A DNA stretch of 64,000 bases from Agrobacterium cavarae. Its GTDB lineage: Bacteria > Pseudomonadota > Alphaproteobacteria > Rhizobiales > Rhizobiaceae. The stretch's first letter is position 1. Each line of letters opens with the position of its first letter. Both the position numbers and the translations under genes were made by a program. The stretch covers positions 1-64,000 of the forward strand of contig NZ_SISF01000033.1 in NCBI RefSeq assembly GCF_004310285.1, in the 5' to 3' direction. Positions 53,549-63,395 of this stretch are shown here, piece by piece. The notes below the pieces were generated by a model. The model had not been told where the DNA came from. It was given only the letters and a program-made list of their open reading frames with translations, and did no database searches.

Positions 53549-55371
53549 TCCACCGTAACCGACTTTGCCAGGTTGCGCGGCTGGTCCACATCCGTGCCCA
53601 TGAAGACGGCCGTGTGATAGGCAAGCAGCTGGATCGGCAGCGAAAAGACCATCGGCGCAATGAGTTCATCGACGGTCGGCAGCACGATGGTCGCCATGGT
53701 TTCCAGCGACGAGGCCGCCGCACCCTTCGCATCGGTGATGAAGATGATGCGCCCACCGCGGGCTGCCACCTCCTGCATGTTGGAGACGGTCTTCTCGAAG
53801 AAGCGGTCATGCGGCGCAATGACGATGACCGGCATGTTCTCGTCGATCAGCGCGATCGGCCCATGCTTCAACTCGCCAGCGGCATAGCCTTCCGCGTGGA
53901 TGTATGAAATTTCCTTGAGCTTTAGCGCGCCTTCCAGCGCCAGCGGGAAGGATGTGCCGCGGCCGAGATAAAGCACGTCCTTGAAGCGCGAGAGATCGCG
54001 AGAGAGTGTTTCGATCTGCGGCTGGATGGCGTTCAGCACTTCGCTCATCACCCGCGGCATCTCGATCAGATGACGGACAAGCTCGGTTTCCTGCGCCGCC
54101 GTCAGCGTGCCACGCGCCTTACCGGCTGCGATCGCCAGCGAAGCCAGAACGGCAAGCTGGCAGGTGAAGGCCTTGGTGGAGGCAACGCCGATTTCGGGGC
54201 CAGCCAGAATGGGGAAGATCGCATCGGATTCACGCGCAATGGTCGATTCGCGCACATTGACGACCGCGCCGATCTTCAGATCGTTCTCCTTGCAGTAGCG
54301 CAGCGAGGCGAGCGTATCCGCCGTTTCACCGGACTGGGAGATGAAGAGGGCGGCCTGCGTCGGCAATAACGGCATCTCGCGGTAGCGGAATTCGGATGCC
54401 ACATCGATCTCGACCGGAAGACGCGCATAACGCTCGAACCAGTATTTGCCGATCAGGCCGGACAGATAGGCCGTTCCACAGGCGGAAATCGCAAGGCCGG
54501 TCAGCTTGGAAAAATCGATCGCCGGATCGACATCCTTGACCCGCTTGTCGGCAAAATCCACATAGTGGCTGAGCGCATGGGAAATGACTTCCGGCTGCTC
54601 GTAGATTTCCTTTTCCATGAAGTGGCGGTGGTTGCCCTTGTCCACCACATAGGCCGTCGCCTGGGAAATCTGCCGCTGGCGCTGCACCGGCTTGCCGGCG
54701 AAATCGATGATCTCGGCACCGGCTGCGGTGATGATGGCGCAATCGCCATCCACCAGATAGGTGATCTCGTTGGTGAAGGGCGAAAGCGCGATCGCATCCG
54801 ACCCAAGGAACATCTCACCGCGTCCATGGCCGACGGCAAGCGGCGGACCGGAACGGGCGGAAAGCAGCGTGCCCGGCTCGTCCTGGAACATCACCACCAA
54901 CGCAAAGGCGCCGGTCACGCGGTTCAGCATCGTCAGCATCGCATCGCGGTGCGACAGTCCCTCACGGGTGAATTTGGCAAGCAGTTGCGCCACCACTTCC
55001 GTATCGGTCTGGGTGGTGAAGGTCGCGCCCTCAGCCTTCAACTCCTCACGCAGCTCGGAGAAATTCTCGATGATGCCGTTGTGAACGACGGCGACGCCAT
55101 CGACGAAATGCGGATGGGCATTGGTTTCGTTCGGAACCCCGTGCGTTGCCCAGCGGGTGTGCGCGATGCCGGTGATGCCGGGAAGCGGCTCTTCGAAGAG
55201 CTTCTTCTCCAGATTGAAGAGCTTGCCCTCGGCGCGGCGGCGGTCCATTGCGCCATCATGGATCGTTGCGACGCCTGCGGAGTCATAGCCCCGATATTCC
55301 AGCCGCTTCAGCGCATCCACAAGGCGCTCCGCAACCGGTTGCGTTCCAACAATTCCTACGATGCCGCACAT
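53545..55371 (-). CDS. glmS: Glutamine-fructose-6-phosphate aminotransferase GlmS
   Basis: The 608-residue enzyme makes glucosamine 6-phosphate, the first step to UDP-GlcNAc. CGIVGIVG with catalytic Cys2 (Cys1 after Met removal) is the glutamine amidotransferase; HTRWATHGVPNETNAHPH and two SIS domains with SCGTAYLSG, SQSGETADT and CQLAVLASLA follow. The ATG at 55371 is chosen because Cys2 must follow it. It lies downstream of glmU on the same strand. Confidence 0.96.
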   Translation of the reverse strand: MCGIVGIVGTQPVAERLVDALKRLEYRGYDSAGVATIHDGAMDRRRAEGKLFNLEKKLFEEPLPGITGIAHTRWATHGVPNETNAHPHFVDGVAVVHNGIIENFSELREELKAEGATFTTQTDTEVVAQLLAKFTREGLSHRDAMLTMLNRVTGAFALVVMFQDEPGTLLSARSGPPLAVGHGRGEMFLGSDAIALSPFTNEITYLVDGDCAIITAAGAEIIDFAGKPVQRQRQISQATAYVVDKGNHRHFMEKEIYEQPEVISHALSHYVDFADKRVKDVDPAIDFSKLTGLAISACGTAYLSGLIGKYWFERYARLPVEIDVASEFRYREMPLLPTQAALFISQSGETADTLASLRYCKENDLKIGAVVNVRESTIARESDAIFPILAGPEIGVASTKAFTCQLAVLASLAIAAGKARGTLTAAQETELVRHLIEMPRVMSEVLNAIQPQIETLSRDLSRFKDVLYLGRGTSFPLALEGALKLKEISYIHAEGYAAGELKHGPIALIDENMPVIVIAPHDRFFEKTVSNMQEVAARGGRIIFITDAKGAAASSLETMATIVLPTVDELIAPMVFSLPIQLLAYHTAVFMGTDVDQPRNLAKSVTVE

Positions 55372-55396
55372 ACAGGTCTCCAAGATTTTTTGGTGA

Positions 55397-55440
55397 GCAT
55401 CCGATGATCCGAAAACCGAGTCAGGTCTCCTGACGGATGC
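55397..55440. repeat. Palindromic element between glmU and glmS
   Basis: GCATCCG (55397-55403) pairs with CGGATGC (55434-55440), enclosing a second perfect hairpin GTCAGG-TCT-CCTGAC (55420-55434). The left half shares GCATC-N7-CCGAAAA with the element at 5865. TTTTT follows on the plus strand only, against the gene direction, so it is more likely a repeat than a terminator. Confidence 0.5.
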
Positions 55441-55534
55441 TTTTTCAATGGGCGGAAGTCGTAGCGATTTCCGCAAAAACCGCAATCGCAACAGCGGTCA
55501 CTTTCAATGTCTATTCGTTACCTTTGTCAGACGG

Positions 55535-56917
55535 TTACGCCGGTTTCTTCTTGGCATCCTTGATCGCCTGGGCGCGGGCGCGAAGCACACTGGCGCGGCC
55601 TTCCTTGACCTCCTGGCGTGCCCGACCGAAGGCCAGCGCATCGCCGGGAACATCCTCGGTAATCACACTACCGGACGCAACGTAAGCATCATCGCCAATG
55701 GTCACGGGTGCCACGAGTGCTGAGTTGGAGCCGATAAAGGCATTTTTGCCGATTCGCGTCTCGTGCTTGTTGATGCCGTCATAATTGCAGGTGATCGTAC
55801 CCGCACCGATATTGCTGCCCGCGCCGACGAACGCATCGCCGATATAGGTCAGGTGATTGACCTTGGCACCCTCGCCGATCTCAGCCTTCTTGATTTCGCA
55901 GAAATTCCCAACCTTGGATTTCGCCGCCAGATTGGCGCCCGGACGAAGCCGCGCATAGGGACCAACGGTTGCCCCGGCGCTGACATGCGCGCCTTCCAGA
56001 TGCGAGAAGGCATGAATGACGGCACCCGATTCGATGGTGACGCCAGGACCAATCACCACATTCGGCTCGATCAGCGCGTCCTGACCGATCTTGGTATCCC
56101 AGGACAGAAAAACGGTTTCCGGCGCAATCATCGAGACGCCGTCGATCATCAACTGATGACGCGCCCGCTCCTGCCAGAGCCTTTCGATGATGGCAAGTTC
56201 GGCGCGGTTGTTGCAGCCGGTCATTTCCGTTTCGGGCGCATCGACAGCCACAGCCCTGCCGCCCTCTGCACGGGCAATCTCGACGATGTCGGTCAGATAA
56301 TACTCGCCCTTGACATTGTTGTTGCCAATGCGGTCGAGCAGATCCAGCGCCCGGCGACCATTGATCGCCATCAGGCCGCTATTGCACCATGTGACCTTGC
56401 GCTCTTCGTCGCTTGCATCCTTCTCCTCGCGGATGGCGACCAGCTCCCCATCCTGCACCAGAAGACGCCCGTAACCCGTTGGTTTGTCAGTGTGAAACCC
56501 GATGACGACGACATCGACATTGTCGGTCAGCGCCTGGCGCGCCCGGTTCAGCGTCTCCGCCGTCAGCAACGGTACGTCGCCATAGGCGATCAAAACATCG
56601 TCGAAGCCCTTCTCGATGGCGTCGCGCGCCGCAAGCACGGCGTTGCCCGTGCCAAGCCGTTCCTTCTGCAAATACGGCTCGACGGAAACACCCGCCACCC
56701 GCGCGGCATCCGCCACCTTGTCCGCATCGCGCCCGACAACGAGCGCGGCAGCGGAAACCCCAGCACCGGAAACCGCCTGCATCACATGCGCAATCATCGG
56801 ACGGCCAGCAACCGGATGCAAAACCTTCGACATGGAGGATTTCATGCGTGTGCTTTCACCGGCGGCGAGAATGACGGCAAGACAGGTGCGTTCCACTGAT
56901 ATCTCCATTCCAAGCAT
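55535..56917 (-). CDS. glmU: Bifunctional GlcNAc-1-P uridyltransferase / glucosamine-1-P acetyltransferase GlmU
   Basis: The 460-residue enzyme has an N-terminal pyrophosphorylase with AVILAAGESTRMKSSMSKVLHPVAG (E-S replaces the common G-T of the nucleotide loop), VVIGFHTDKPTGYGRL and a C-terminal left-handed beta-helix with hexapeptide repeats (VVIGPGVTIESGAVIHAFSHLEGA, VTIGDDAYVASGSVITEDV). It finishes UDP-GlcNAc synthesis for wall and LPS. The start may be ATG 56917 or 56908. GlmS is downstream. Confidence 0.94.
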   Translation of the reverse strand: MLGMEISVERTCLAVILAAGESTRMKSSMSKVLHPVAGRPMIAHVMQAVSGAGVSAAALVVGRDADKVADAARVAGVSVEPYLQKERLGTGNAVLAARDAIEKGFDDVLIAYGDVPLLTAETLNRARQALTDNVDVVVIGFHTDKPTGYGRLLVQDGELVAIREEKDASDEERKVTWCNSGLMAINGRRALDLLDRIGNNNVKGEYYLTDIVEIARAEGGRAVAVDAPETEMTGCNNRAELAIIERLWQERARHQLMIDGVSMIAPETVFLSWDTKIGQDALIEPNVVIGPGVTIESGAVIHAFSHLEGAHVSAGATVGPYARLRPGANLAAKSKVGNFCEIKKAEIGEGAKVNHLTYIGDAFVGAGSNIGAGTITCNYDGINKHETRIGKNAFIGSNSALVAPVTIGDDAYVASGSVITEDVPGDALAFGRARQEVKEGRASVLRARAQAIKDAKKKPA

Positions 56918-57099
56918 CGGATGTCTTTTGCCCGCTATAACCGCTCGACGATAAAGACACCATGGAAATTGCGTGACGGCTTGAAAAGCGACGTGATGGC
57001 GGCGGGGTTAGGCAAGTGAAAGGCGAGAACGCGCTTTCAACCGCCAAAGAATCCTCTAATCTGCCGCGACCACCTCATCCCGAAATGCGGAAATCTCCC

Positions 57100-58038
57100 A
57101 TGTCCTCTTCGCACAGCGTCAGCCAGCCGGTCCGCGGCATGCTCATCATGGCAGCCTGCATGATCGTGCTGCCGGTGATGGATGCGATTGCGAAATATAT
57201 GGCCCATGCCGGCATGTCTCCCGGCCAGGTCACCTTCTATCGCTTCTTCTTTCAGCTGGTCTGCACCCTGCCGCTGCTGCTCTTCATGTCGCCGAAGTCG
57301 CTGATCCATGCCAAGCGCCCCTGGCTCAACCTGCTGCGCGGCGTGCTACATGCCGCCGCGAGCCTGACATTTTTTGCCGCCGTCAAATACATGCCGCTGG
57401 CCGATGTCTTCGCCATCTATTTCGTCGAGCCCTTCCTGCTCACCATCATGTCGGCGCTGTTTCTAGGCGAGCGGGTCGGCTGGATGCGCTGGAGCGCCAT
57501 CGCCGTGGGTTTCATCGGCGCGATGATCGTCATCCAGCCAAGCTTCGAGCTTTTCGGCCTCACCTCGCTTCTGCCGGTCGCCTGCGCTTTCCTCTTCACC
57601 CTCTATCTCTTCCTCAACCGCGCGATCGGTGATGGCGACAGCCCGCTGGTGATGCAGACCATGGCCGGCATTGCCGGAACGATCTTCATGGGCGGCGCTC
57701 TTTTGATCGGCACTGGCTTAGGGGATGCTAATTTCGAAATGTCCCTCCCCGGCTGGGATCACGGCCTTGTTCTCCTGATCCTTCTCGGCTCGATTTCCGG
57801 CTACATGCACCTGCTTGTGGTCAAGGCCTTTCGGCTGGCGCCGGTGTCGCTGCTTGCCCCCTTTCAGTATTTCGAGATCATCTCCGCCACCATTCTGGGA
57901 TACCTGCTGTTTTCCGATTTTCCGACACCGTCCAAATGGCTCGGCATCGTCATCATCGTTGCATCCGGCCTCTTCATCATCTGGCGCGAAAGGCTGAGCG
58001 CCCGCCGCCTCAAGATGACAGAGGTCGCGGAAGTTTGA
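57100..58038 (+). CDS. EamA/DMT-family transporter
   Basis: The 312-residue protein has about ten helices in two EamA repeats: PVRGMLIMAACMIVLPVMDAIAKYM and LNRAIGDGDSPLVMQTMAGIAGT. DMT exporters of this type move amino acids or metabolites. Substrate unknown. The ATG at 57100 is preferred over GTG at 57016 and ATG at 57085 because GCGGAAAT precedes it. Divergent from glmU. Confidence 0.8.
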   Translation: MSSSHSVSQPVRGMLIMAACMIVLPVMDAIAKYMAHAGMSPGQVTFYRFFFQLVCTLPLLLFMSPKSLIHAKRPWLNLLRGVLHAAASLTFFAAVKYMPLADVFAIYFVEPFLLTIMSALFLGERVGWMRWSAIAVGFIGAMIVIQPSFELFGLTSLLPVACAFLFTLYLFLNRAIGDGDSPLVMQTMAGIAGTIFMGGALLIGTGLGDANFEMSLPGWDHGLVLLILLGSISGYMHLLVVKAFRLAPVSLLAPFQYFEIISATILGYLLFSDFPTPSKWLGIVIIVASGLFIIWRERLSARRLKMTEVAEV

Positions 58039-58126
58039 GGAATTGCCGCAACTGCACTTGTTCATGAGGCCCGCGTCGGGCAAAAAGTGCTTCCACGAAT
58101 GACAAAAACACGAAGGAGACGAGACG

Positions 58127-59254
58127 ATGGACGTTCGCGCCGCAGTCGCCGTTCAGGCAGGCAAGCCATTGGAAGTTATGACCGTTCAGCTGGAAGGCCC
58201 GCGCACCGGTGAAGTGCTGATCGAGGTCAAGGCGACTGGCATCTGCCACACGGACGATTTCACCCTCTCCGGCGCCGATCCGGAAGGTCTCTTTCCCGCG
58301 ATCCTCGGCCATGAAGGTGCCGGTATCGTCGTCGACGTCGGCCCCGGCGTCACCTCGGTCAAGAAGGGCGACCATGTTATTCCGCTCTACACGCCGGAAT
58401 GCCGCGAATGCTATTCCTGTACCTCGCGCAAGACCAACCTCTGCACGGCCATCCGCTCCACGCAGGGCCAGGGCGTGATGCCGGACGGCACCAGCCGTTT
58501 TTCCATCGGCAAGGACAAGATCCACCACTATATGGGCTGCTCCACCTTCGCCAATTACACGGTCCTGCCGGAAATTGCCGTTGCCAAGATCAACCCTGAC
58601 GCGCCTTTCGACAAGGTCTGCTACATCGGTTGCGGCGTGACGACCGGCATCGGTGCGGTCATCAATACGGCCAAGGTCGAGATCGGCTCGACGGCGATCG
58701 TCTTCGGCCTCGGCGGCATTGGCCTCAACGTGCTTCAGGGCCTGCGTCTTGCCGGTGCGGATATGATCATCGGCGTCGATATCAACCCTGAGCGCAAGGC
58801 CTGGGGCGAAAAGTTCGGCATGACGCACTTCGTCAACCCGAAGGAAGTCGATGGTGACATCGTGCCCTATCTCGTCAACATGACGAAGCGCAATGGCGAC
58901 CTGATCGGCGGCGCAGATTACACCTTCGATTGCACCGGCAACACCAAGGTCATGCGTCAGGCGCTCGAAGCCTCGCATCGCGGCTGGGGCAAATCGGTCA
59001 TCATCGGCGTTGCAGGCGCCGGTCAGGAAATCTCCACCCGCCCCTTCCAGCTGGTCACCGGCCGCAACTGGATGGGCACGGCCTTCGGCGGCGCCCGCGG
59101 CCGTACCGACGTTCCGAAGATCGTTGACTGGTACATGGAAGGAAAGATCCAGATCGACCCGATGATCACCCACACCATGCCGCTTGAAGACATCAACAAG
59201 GGTTTCGACCTGATGCACAAGGGCGAAAGCATCCGCGGCGTCGTCGTCTATTGA
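58127..59254 (+). CDS. adhC: S-(hydroxymethyl)glutathione dehydrogenase / class III alcohol dehydrogenase
   Basis: The 375-residue enzyme has catalytic zinc residues in ATGICHTDDFTLSG and GHEGAGIVVDVG, the structural zinc cluster CRECYSCTSRKTNLC, GCGVTTGIGAVINTAKVE, and the C-terminal ITHTMPLEDINKGFDLM. The class III form oxidises the formaldehyde-glutathione adduct (and reduces S-nitrosoglutathione). AAGGAGAC precedes the ATG. The usual S-formylglutathione hydrolase gene is not adjacent. A terminator follows at 59309. Confidence 0.93.
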   Translation: MDVRAAVAVQAGKPLEVMTVQLEGPRTGEVLIEVKATGICHTDDFTLSGADPEGLFPAILGHEGAGIVVDVGPGVTSVKKGDHVIPLYTPECRECYSCTSRKTNLCTAIRSTQGQGVMPDGTSRFSIGKDKIHHYMGCSTFANYTVLPEIAVAKINPDAPFDKVCYIGCGVTTGIGAVINTAKVEIGSTAIVFGLGGIGLNVLQGLRLAGADMIIGVDINPERKAWGEKFGMTHFVNPKEVDGDIVPYLVNMTKRNGDLIGGADYTFDCTGNTKVMRQALEASHRGWGKSVIIGVAGAGQEISTRPFQLVTGRNWMGTAFGGARGRTDVPKIVDWYMEGKIQIDPMITHTMPLEDINKGFDLMHKGESIRGVVVY

Positions 59255-59308
59255 TGTGAGAAATGGCTGGCGCGGGGTCGGCTAAGGGTTTTCGCGCTGG
59301 AAGGTTTT

Positions 59309-59336
59309 GGAGGGGCTGCGAGGCCCCTCTTTCTTT
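59309..59336 (+). terminator. Rho-independent terminator of adhC
   Basis: GAGGGGC (59310-59316) pairs with GCCCCTC (59323-59329), then TTTCTTTT. It is 55 bases after the stop. Confidence 0.82.
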
Positions 59337-59432
59337 TCGACGTCAGAAATGGCGGAACGATACGCCCTCTGTCCGGCAGGACAGAGGGGGGTGTCGCGTC
59401 TCACGCTTTACGTAAGACCCAAACCCACCCCA

Positions 59433-62400
59433 TCAAGCCGCCGTCTCAACATCCTTCGCCGCATCCACCGGCACATAGTTCAGCACTGGTCCAAGCCAGC
59501 GCTCAATATCCTTCACGGGCATGCCCTTGCGCCGAGCATAGTCTTCCACCTGATCCCGCTCCACCTTGGCAACGCCAAAGTAATAGCTCTCGGGATGGCC
59601 GATATAGAGACCGGAGACAGACGATCCAGGCCACATGGCATAGCTCTCCGTCAGCACCACGCCCGTCTGGTTTGTCGCATCCAGAAGGCGGAAGAGCGTG
59701 TCCTTCTCCGTATGATCGGGCTGGGCCGGATAGCCGGGCGCCGGGCGAATACCGGCATAGGCCTCTCCAACAAGGTCTTCACTGCTGAAGCGCTCATCCG
59801 GCGCATAGCCCCAGAACTCCTTGCGCACCCGTTCATGCATGCGCTCGGCAAAGGCTTCTGCGAAACGGTCAGCCAGCGCCTTCACCAGAATGGATGAATA
59901 GTCGTCATTGGCCCGTTCGAAACGTTCGGCAATGGCCACTTCCTCGATACCCGCCGTCACCACGAAGCCGCCGACATAGTCGGCAATGCCGCTGTCTTTC
60001 GGCGCGACGAAATCCGACAGTGCGACATTGGGCCGTCCATCGCGCTTGGAAAGCTGCTGACGCAGCGTGTAGAAGGTCTCAAGCTCCGAGGTGCGGCTCT
60101 CATCGGTAAACAGACGAATATCGTCTCCCACCGCATTGGCCGGCCAGAAGCCGATCACGGCGCGCGGGCGGAACCACTTTTCCTCGATGATCTTCTTCAG
60201 CATGGCCTGTGCGTCGGCATAAAGATGACGCGCTGCCTCTCCCTGCTTCTCATCCTCGAGGATGGCCGGGAAACGACCCTTTAATTCCCAGGTCTGGAAG
60301 AAAGGCGTCCAGTCGATATAGCGCGACAACTCTTCGAGATCGTAACCCTCGAAGGTCTTTGTACCGATGAATTGCGGCTTGACCGGCTGGTAGCCCGTCC
60401 AGTCGACCTTCTGCGCGTTTTCGCGCGCACGCGACAGCGGCAGGCGCTGCTTTTCGCGTTCATTGCGCGCATGCGCATCGGCAACCTTGGCATATTCGGC
60501 GCGAATGCCGTCAATATAGGCTGGCTTCTGGTCTTCCGACAGCAGTGCAGAAACCACGCCGACCGCGCGCGAGGCGTCGGTCACATAGATCGCCTGGCCC
60601 TTCTCGTAACGCGGATGGATCTTCACCGCCGTATGAACGCGGCTCGTCGTCGCCCCACCGATCAGAAGCGGCAGGTCGAGCCCCATGCGCTCCATCTCGG
60701 AGGCCACATGCACCATTTCATCCAGCGACGGCGTGATGAGGCCGGAAAGACCGATGACATCGACCTTCTCCGCAACAGCCGTTTCGAGAATCTTGGTGGT
60801 CGGCACCATGACGCCGAGATCGATGATCTCGTAATTGTTGCAGGCGAGAACAACGCCGACGATGTTCTTGCCGATATCGTGGACATCGCCCTTCACCGTC
60901 GCCATCAGCACCTTGCCGGCCGACTTGCGCTGATCGCCGCCATTCAGGCGCTTTTCCTCTTCCATGTAGGGAAGAAGAACGGCAACAGCCTGCTTCATCA
61001 CGCGGGCGGATTTGACCACCTGCGGCAGGAACATCTTGCCCGAACCGAAGAGATCGCCGACCACATTCATGCCCGCCATCAGCGGACCTTCGATGACATG
61101 CAGCGGACGGGCCGCCTGCTGGCGCGCCTCTTCCGTATCGGCATCGATGTATTCGGTGATGCCATTGACCAGCGCATGCTCCAACCGCTTCTCAACGGGG
61201 AGTTCACGCCACGACAGATCCTGAACCTTGCCTTCCTTGGCACCCGTACCCCGGTAACGTTCGGCAATCTCCAGCAGCCGCTCGGTCGCGTTGGGGTTGC
61301 GGTTCAGCACCACATCCTCGCAGGCCTCGCGCAGTTCCGCATCGATGCTCTCATAGACCGCAAGCTGGCCCGCATTGACGATGCCCATATCCATGCCGAC
61401 CTGGATCGCATGATACAGGAACACGGCATGCATCGCCTCACGCACCGGCTCGTTGCCGCGGAAGGAGAAGGACAGGTTCGAGACACCGCCGGAAATATGC
61501 ACGAGCGGCATGGTTTCACGGATGGTCTTGGTGGCCTGGATGAAGTCCACGCCGTAATTATTGTGCTCTTCGATACCTGTTGCGACAGCAAACACATTCG
61601 GGTCGAAGATAATGTCTTCGGGTAAAATCCCGGCCTTCTCCGTCAGGAGCTTGTAGGCGCGCGTGCAGATTTCAACCTTGCGCTGGTAAGTATCGGCCTG
61701 CCCCACTTCGTCAAAAGCCATGACGACGACAGCAGCGCCGTAATTGCGCACCAGACGCGCCTGCTCGAGAAACTTCTCCTCGCCTTCCTTCAGCGAGATG
61801 GAGTTGACGATCGACTTGCCCTGAACGCATTTCAGGCCAGCCTCGATGATCTCCCATTTGGAGCTGTCGATCATCACCGGCACGCGAGCAATATCCGGCT
61901 CGGCGGCAATCAGGTTGAGGAACTCGACCATGGCCTTCTGGCTGTCGATCAGGCCCTCATCCATGTTGATGTCGATGATCTGCGCGCCGTTTTCGACCTG
62001 ATCGCGGGCGACGGCAAGTGCAGCCGTATAATCACCAGCGGTGATCAGCTTGCGAAACTTGGCAGAGCCCGTCACGTTCGTGCGCTCACCGACATTGACG
62101 AAGGGAATGTCCTTGGTCAGCACGAAAGGCTCGAGGCCGGACAGCGACATGAAGGACTTGTGTTCCGGCACCTTGCGCGGCTCAAAACCCTTCACGGCGT
62201 CCGCAATGGCGCGAATATGCTCCGGCGTCGAGCCGCAGCAACCGCCCACCACATTGACCAGTCCTTCGCGGGCAAACTCGGCAACCTGTGCCGCCATCAT
62301 CTCCGGCGTTTCGTCATACTGGCCGAACTCGTTCGGCAGGCCGGCATTCGGATAGGCGCAGATGAAGGTATCGGCCACATCCGACAGTTCCTGCAAATGC

Positions 62401-63206
62401 GGACGCATAGCGTTTGCGCCAAGCGCACAGTTCAGGCCGATGGTAAACGGGTTGGCGTGACGCACCGAGTTCCAGAAGGCCGACGGCGTCTGGCCCGACA
62501 GCGTGCGACCGGAAAGGTCGGTGATCGTGCCGGAGATCATCACTGGCAGATGAATGCCCTTGGCAGCAAAGCGCTCCTCGCAGGCGAAGATCGCGGCCTT
62601 GGCGTTCAGCGTGTCGAAGATGGTTTCAATAAGGATGAGGTCGGCACCACCATCGATCAGGCCGTCGATCTGCTCACCATAGGCGAGACGCAGATCATCG
62701 AAGCTGACGGCGCGGTATCCGGGATTGTTTACATCCGGCGAGATCGACGCGGTGCGGTTGGTCGGGCCAATGGCACCGGCGACGAAACGGCGGCGGCCAT
62801 CCTCGCGCTCGGCGCGTTGGGCGGCGCGACGCACGATGAAGGCGCCCTCGCGGTTGAGGTCATAGACCGCGCCTTCCATCTCGTAATCGGCCTGCGCGAT
62901 GCGCGTGGACGAAAACGTGTTGGTCTCCAGAATATCCGCCCCCGCCATGGCGTAGCGGAAATGGATATCCTCGATCGCATCCGGCTGCGTCAGGATCAGA
63001 AGGTCGTTATTGCCCTTCTGGTGACAGGCACAGCCAATGAAACGATCACCGCGGAAGTGGTCCTCGTCAAATCCAAGGCCCTGGATCTGCGTGCCCATGG
63101 CGCCATCGAGAATGAGGATGCGCTCTTCAGCCGCCTGTTTCAGCGCCTTCAGAATTTCCGCGCCGTCGCGTTTGCCGCCCAGGGGGCCAAACAGATCGTC
63201 CAACAT
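59433..63206 (-). CDS. metH: Cobalamin-dependent methionine synthase MetH
   Basis: The 1257-residue enzyme has an N-terminal homocysteine-binding domain (ILDGAMGTQIQGLGF; zinc Cys in GGCCGSTPEHI), a pterin domain (TNVTGSAKFRKLI), a B12-binding module with DVHDIGKNIV (His about 776, the cobalt ligand), and a C-terminal SAM-activation domain (RAVIGFWPANAVGDDI). It methylates homocysteine using methyl-THF made by MetF. GTG 63212 and ATG 63206 both follow GAGGAG; ATG has better spacing. The palindrome 63252-63271 lies 45 bases upstream. Confidence 0.96.
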   Translation of the reverse strand: MLDDLFGPLGGKRDGAEILKALKQAAEERILILDGAMGTQIQGLGFDEDHFRGDRFIGCACHQKGNNDLLILTQPDAIEDIHFRYAMAGADILETNTFSSTRIAQADYEMEGAVYDLNREGAFIVRRAAQRAEREDGRRRFVAGAIGPTNRTASISPDVNNPGYRAVSFDDLRLAYGEQIDGLIDGGADLILIETIFDTLNAKAAIFACEERFAAKGIHLPVMISGTITDLSGRTLSGQTPSAFWNSVRHANPFTIGLNCALGANAMRPHLQELSDVADTFICAYPNAGLPNEFGQYDETPEMMAAQVAEFAREGLVNVVGGCCGSTPEHIRAIADAVKGFEPRKVPEHKSFMSLSGLEPFVLTKDIPFVNVGERTNVTGSAKFRKLITAGDYTAALAVARDQVENGAQIIDINMDEGLIDSQKAMVEFLNLIAAEPDIARVPVMIDSSKWEIIEAGLKCVQGKSIVNSISLKEGEEKFLEQARLVRNYGAAVVVMAFDEVGQADTYQRKVEICTRAYKLLTEKAGILPEDIIFDPNVFAVATGIEEHNNYGVDFIQATKTIRETMPLVHISGGVSNLSFSFRGNEPVREAMHAVFLYHAIQVGMDMGIVNAGQLAVYESIDAELREACEDVVLNRNPNATERLLEIAERYRGTGAKEGKVQDLSWRELPVEKRLEHALVNGITEYIDADTEEARQQAARPLHVIEGPLMAGMNVVGDLFGSGKMFLPQVVKSARVMKQAVAVLLPYMEEEKRLNGGDQRKSAGKVLMATVKGDVHDIGKNIVGVVLACNNYEIIDLGVMVPTTKILETAVAEKVDVIGLSGLITPSLDEMVHVASEMERMGLDLPLLIGGATTSRVHTAVKIHPRYEKGQAIYVTDASRAVGVVSALLSEDQKPAYIDGIRAEYAKVADAHARNEREKQRLPLSRARENAQKVDWTGYQPVKPQFIGTKTFEGYDLEELSRYIDWTPFFQTWELKGRFPAILEDEKQGEAARHLYADAQAMLKKIIEEKWFRPRAVIGFWPANAVGDDIRLFTDESRTSELETFYTLRQQLSKRDGRPNVALSDFVAPKDSGIADYVGGFVVTAGIEEVAIAERFERANDDYSSILVKALADRFAEAFAERMHERVRKEFWGYAPDERFSSEDLVGEAYAGIRPAPGYPAQPDHTEKDTLFRLLDATNQTGVVLTESYAMWPGSSVSGLYIGHPESYYFGVAKVERDQVEDYARRKGMPVKDIERWLGPVLNYVPVDAAKDVETAA

Positions 63207-63251
63207 CGGCACTCACTCCTCATTCTTTGCAAATCAGCAAGATATCAAGTC

Positions 63252-63271
63252 ACATAAAGATATCTTTATGT
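63252..63271. promoter_or_regulatory. Palindromic operator before metH
   Basis: ACATAAAGATATCTTTATGT is a perfect 20-bp palindrome. Its core ATAAAGATATCTTTAT is identical to the one before the ArsR-methyltransferase/metF operon at 18788-18803. It lies between the divergent metH and AGE-family genes. Confidence 0.82.
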
Positions 63272-63395
63272 CAACATATCATCCGGCATTCGCGGTTCTG
63301 GACTAAAAAGGAAGCTACGAAATTCCGACCGTGGATGACACCCTTGCGCCTCAAAGATATAGGTATGCTCCAACGGCGCATCAAAGGAGGAACGG

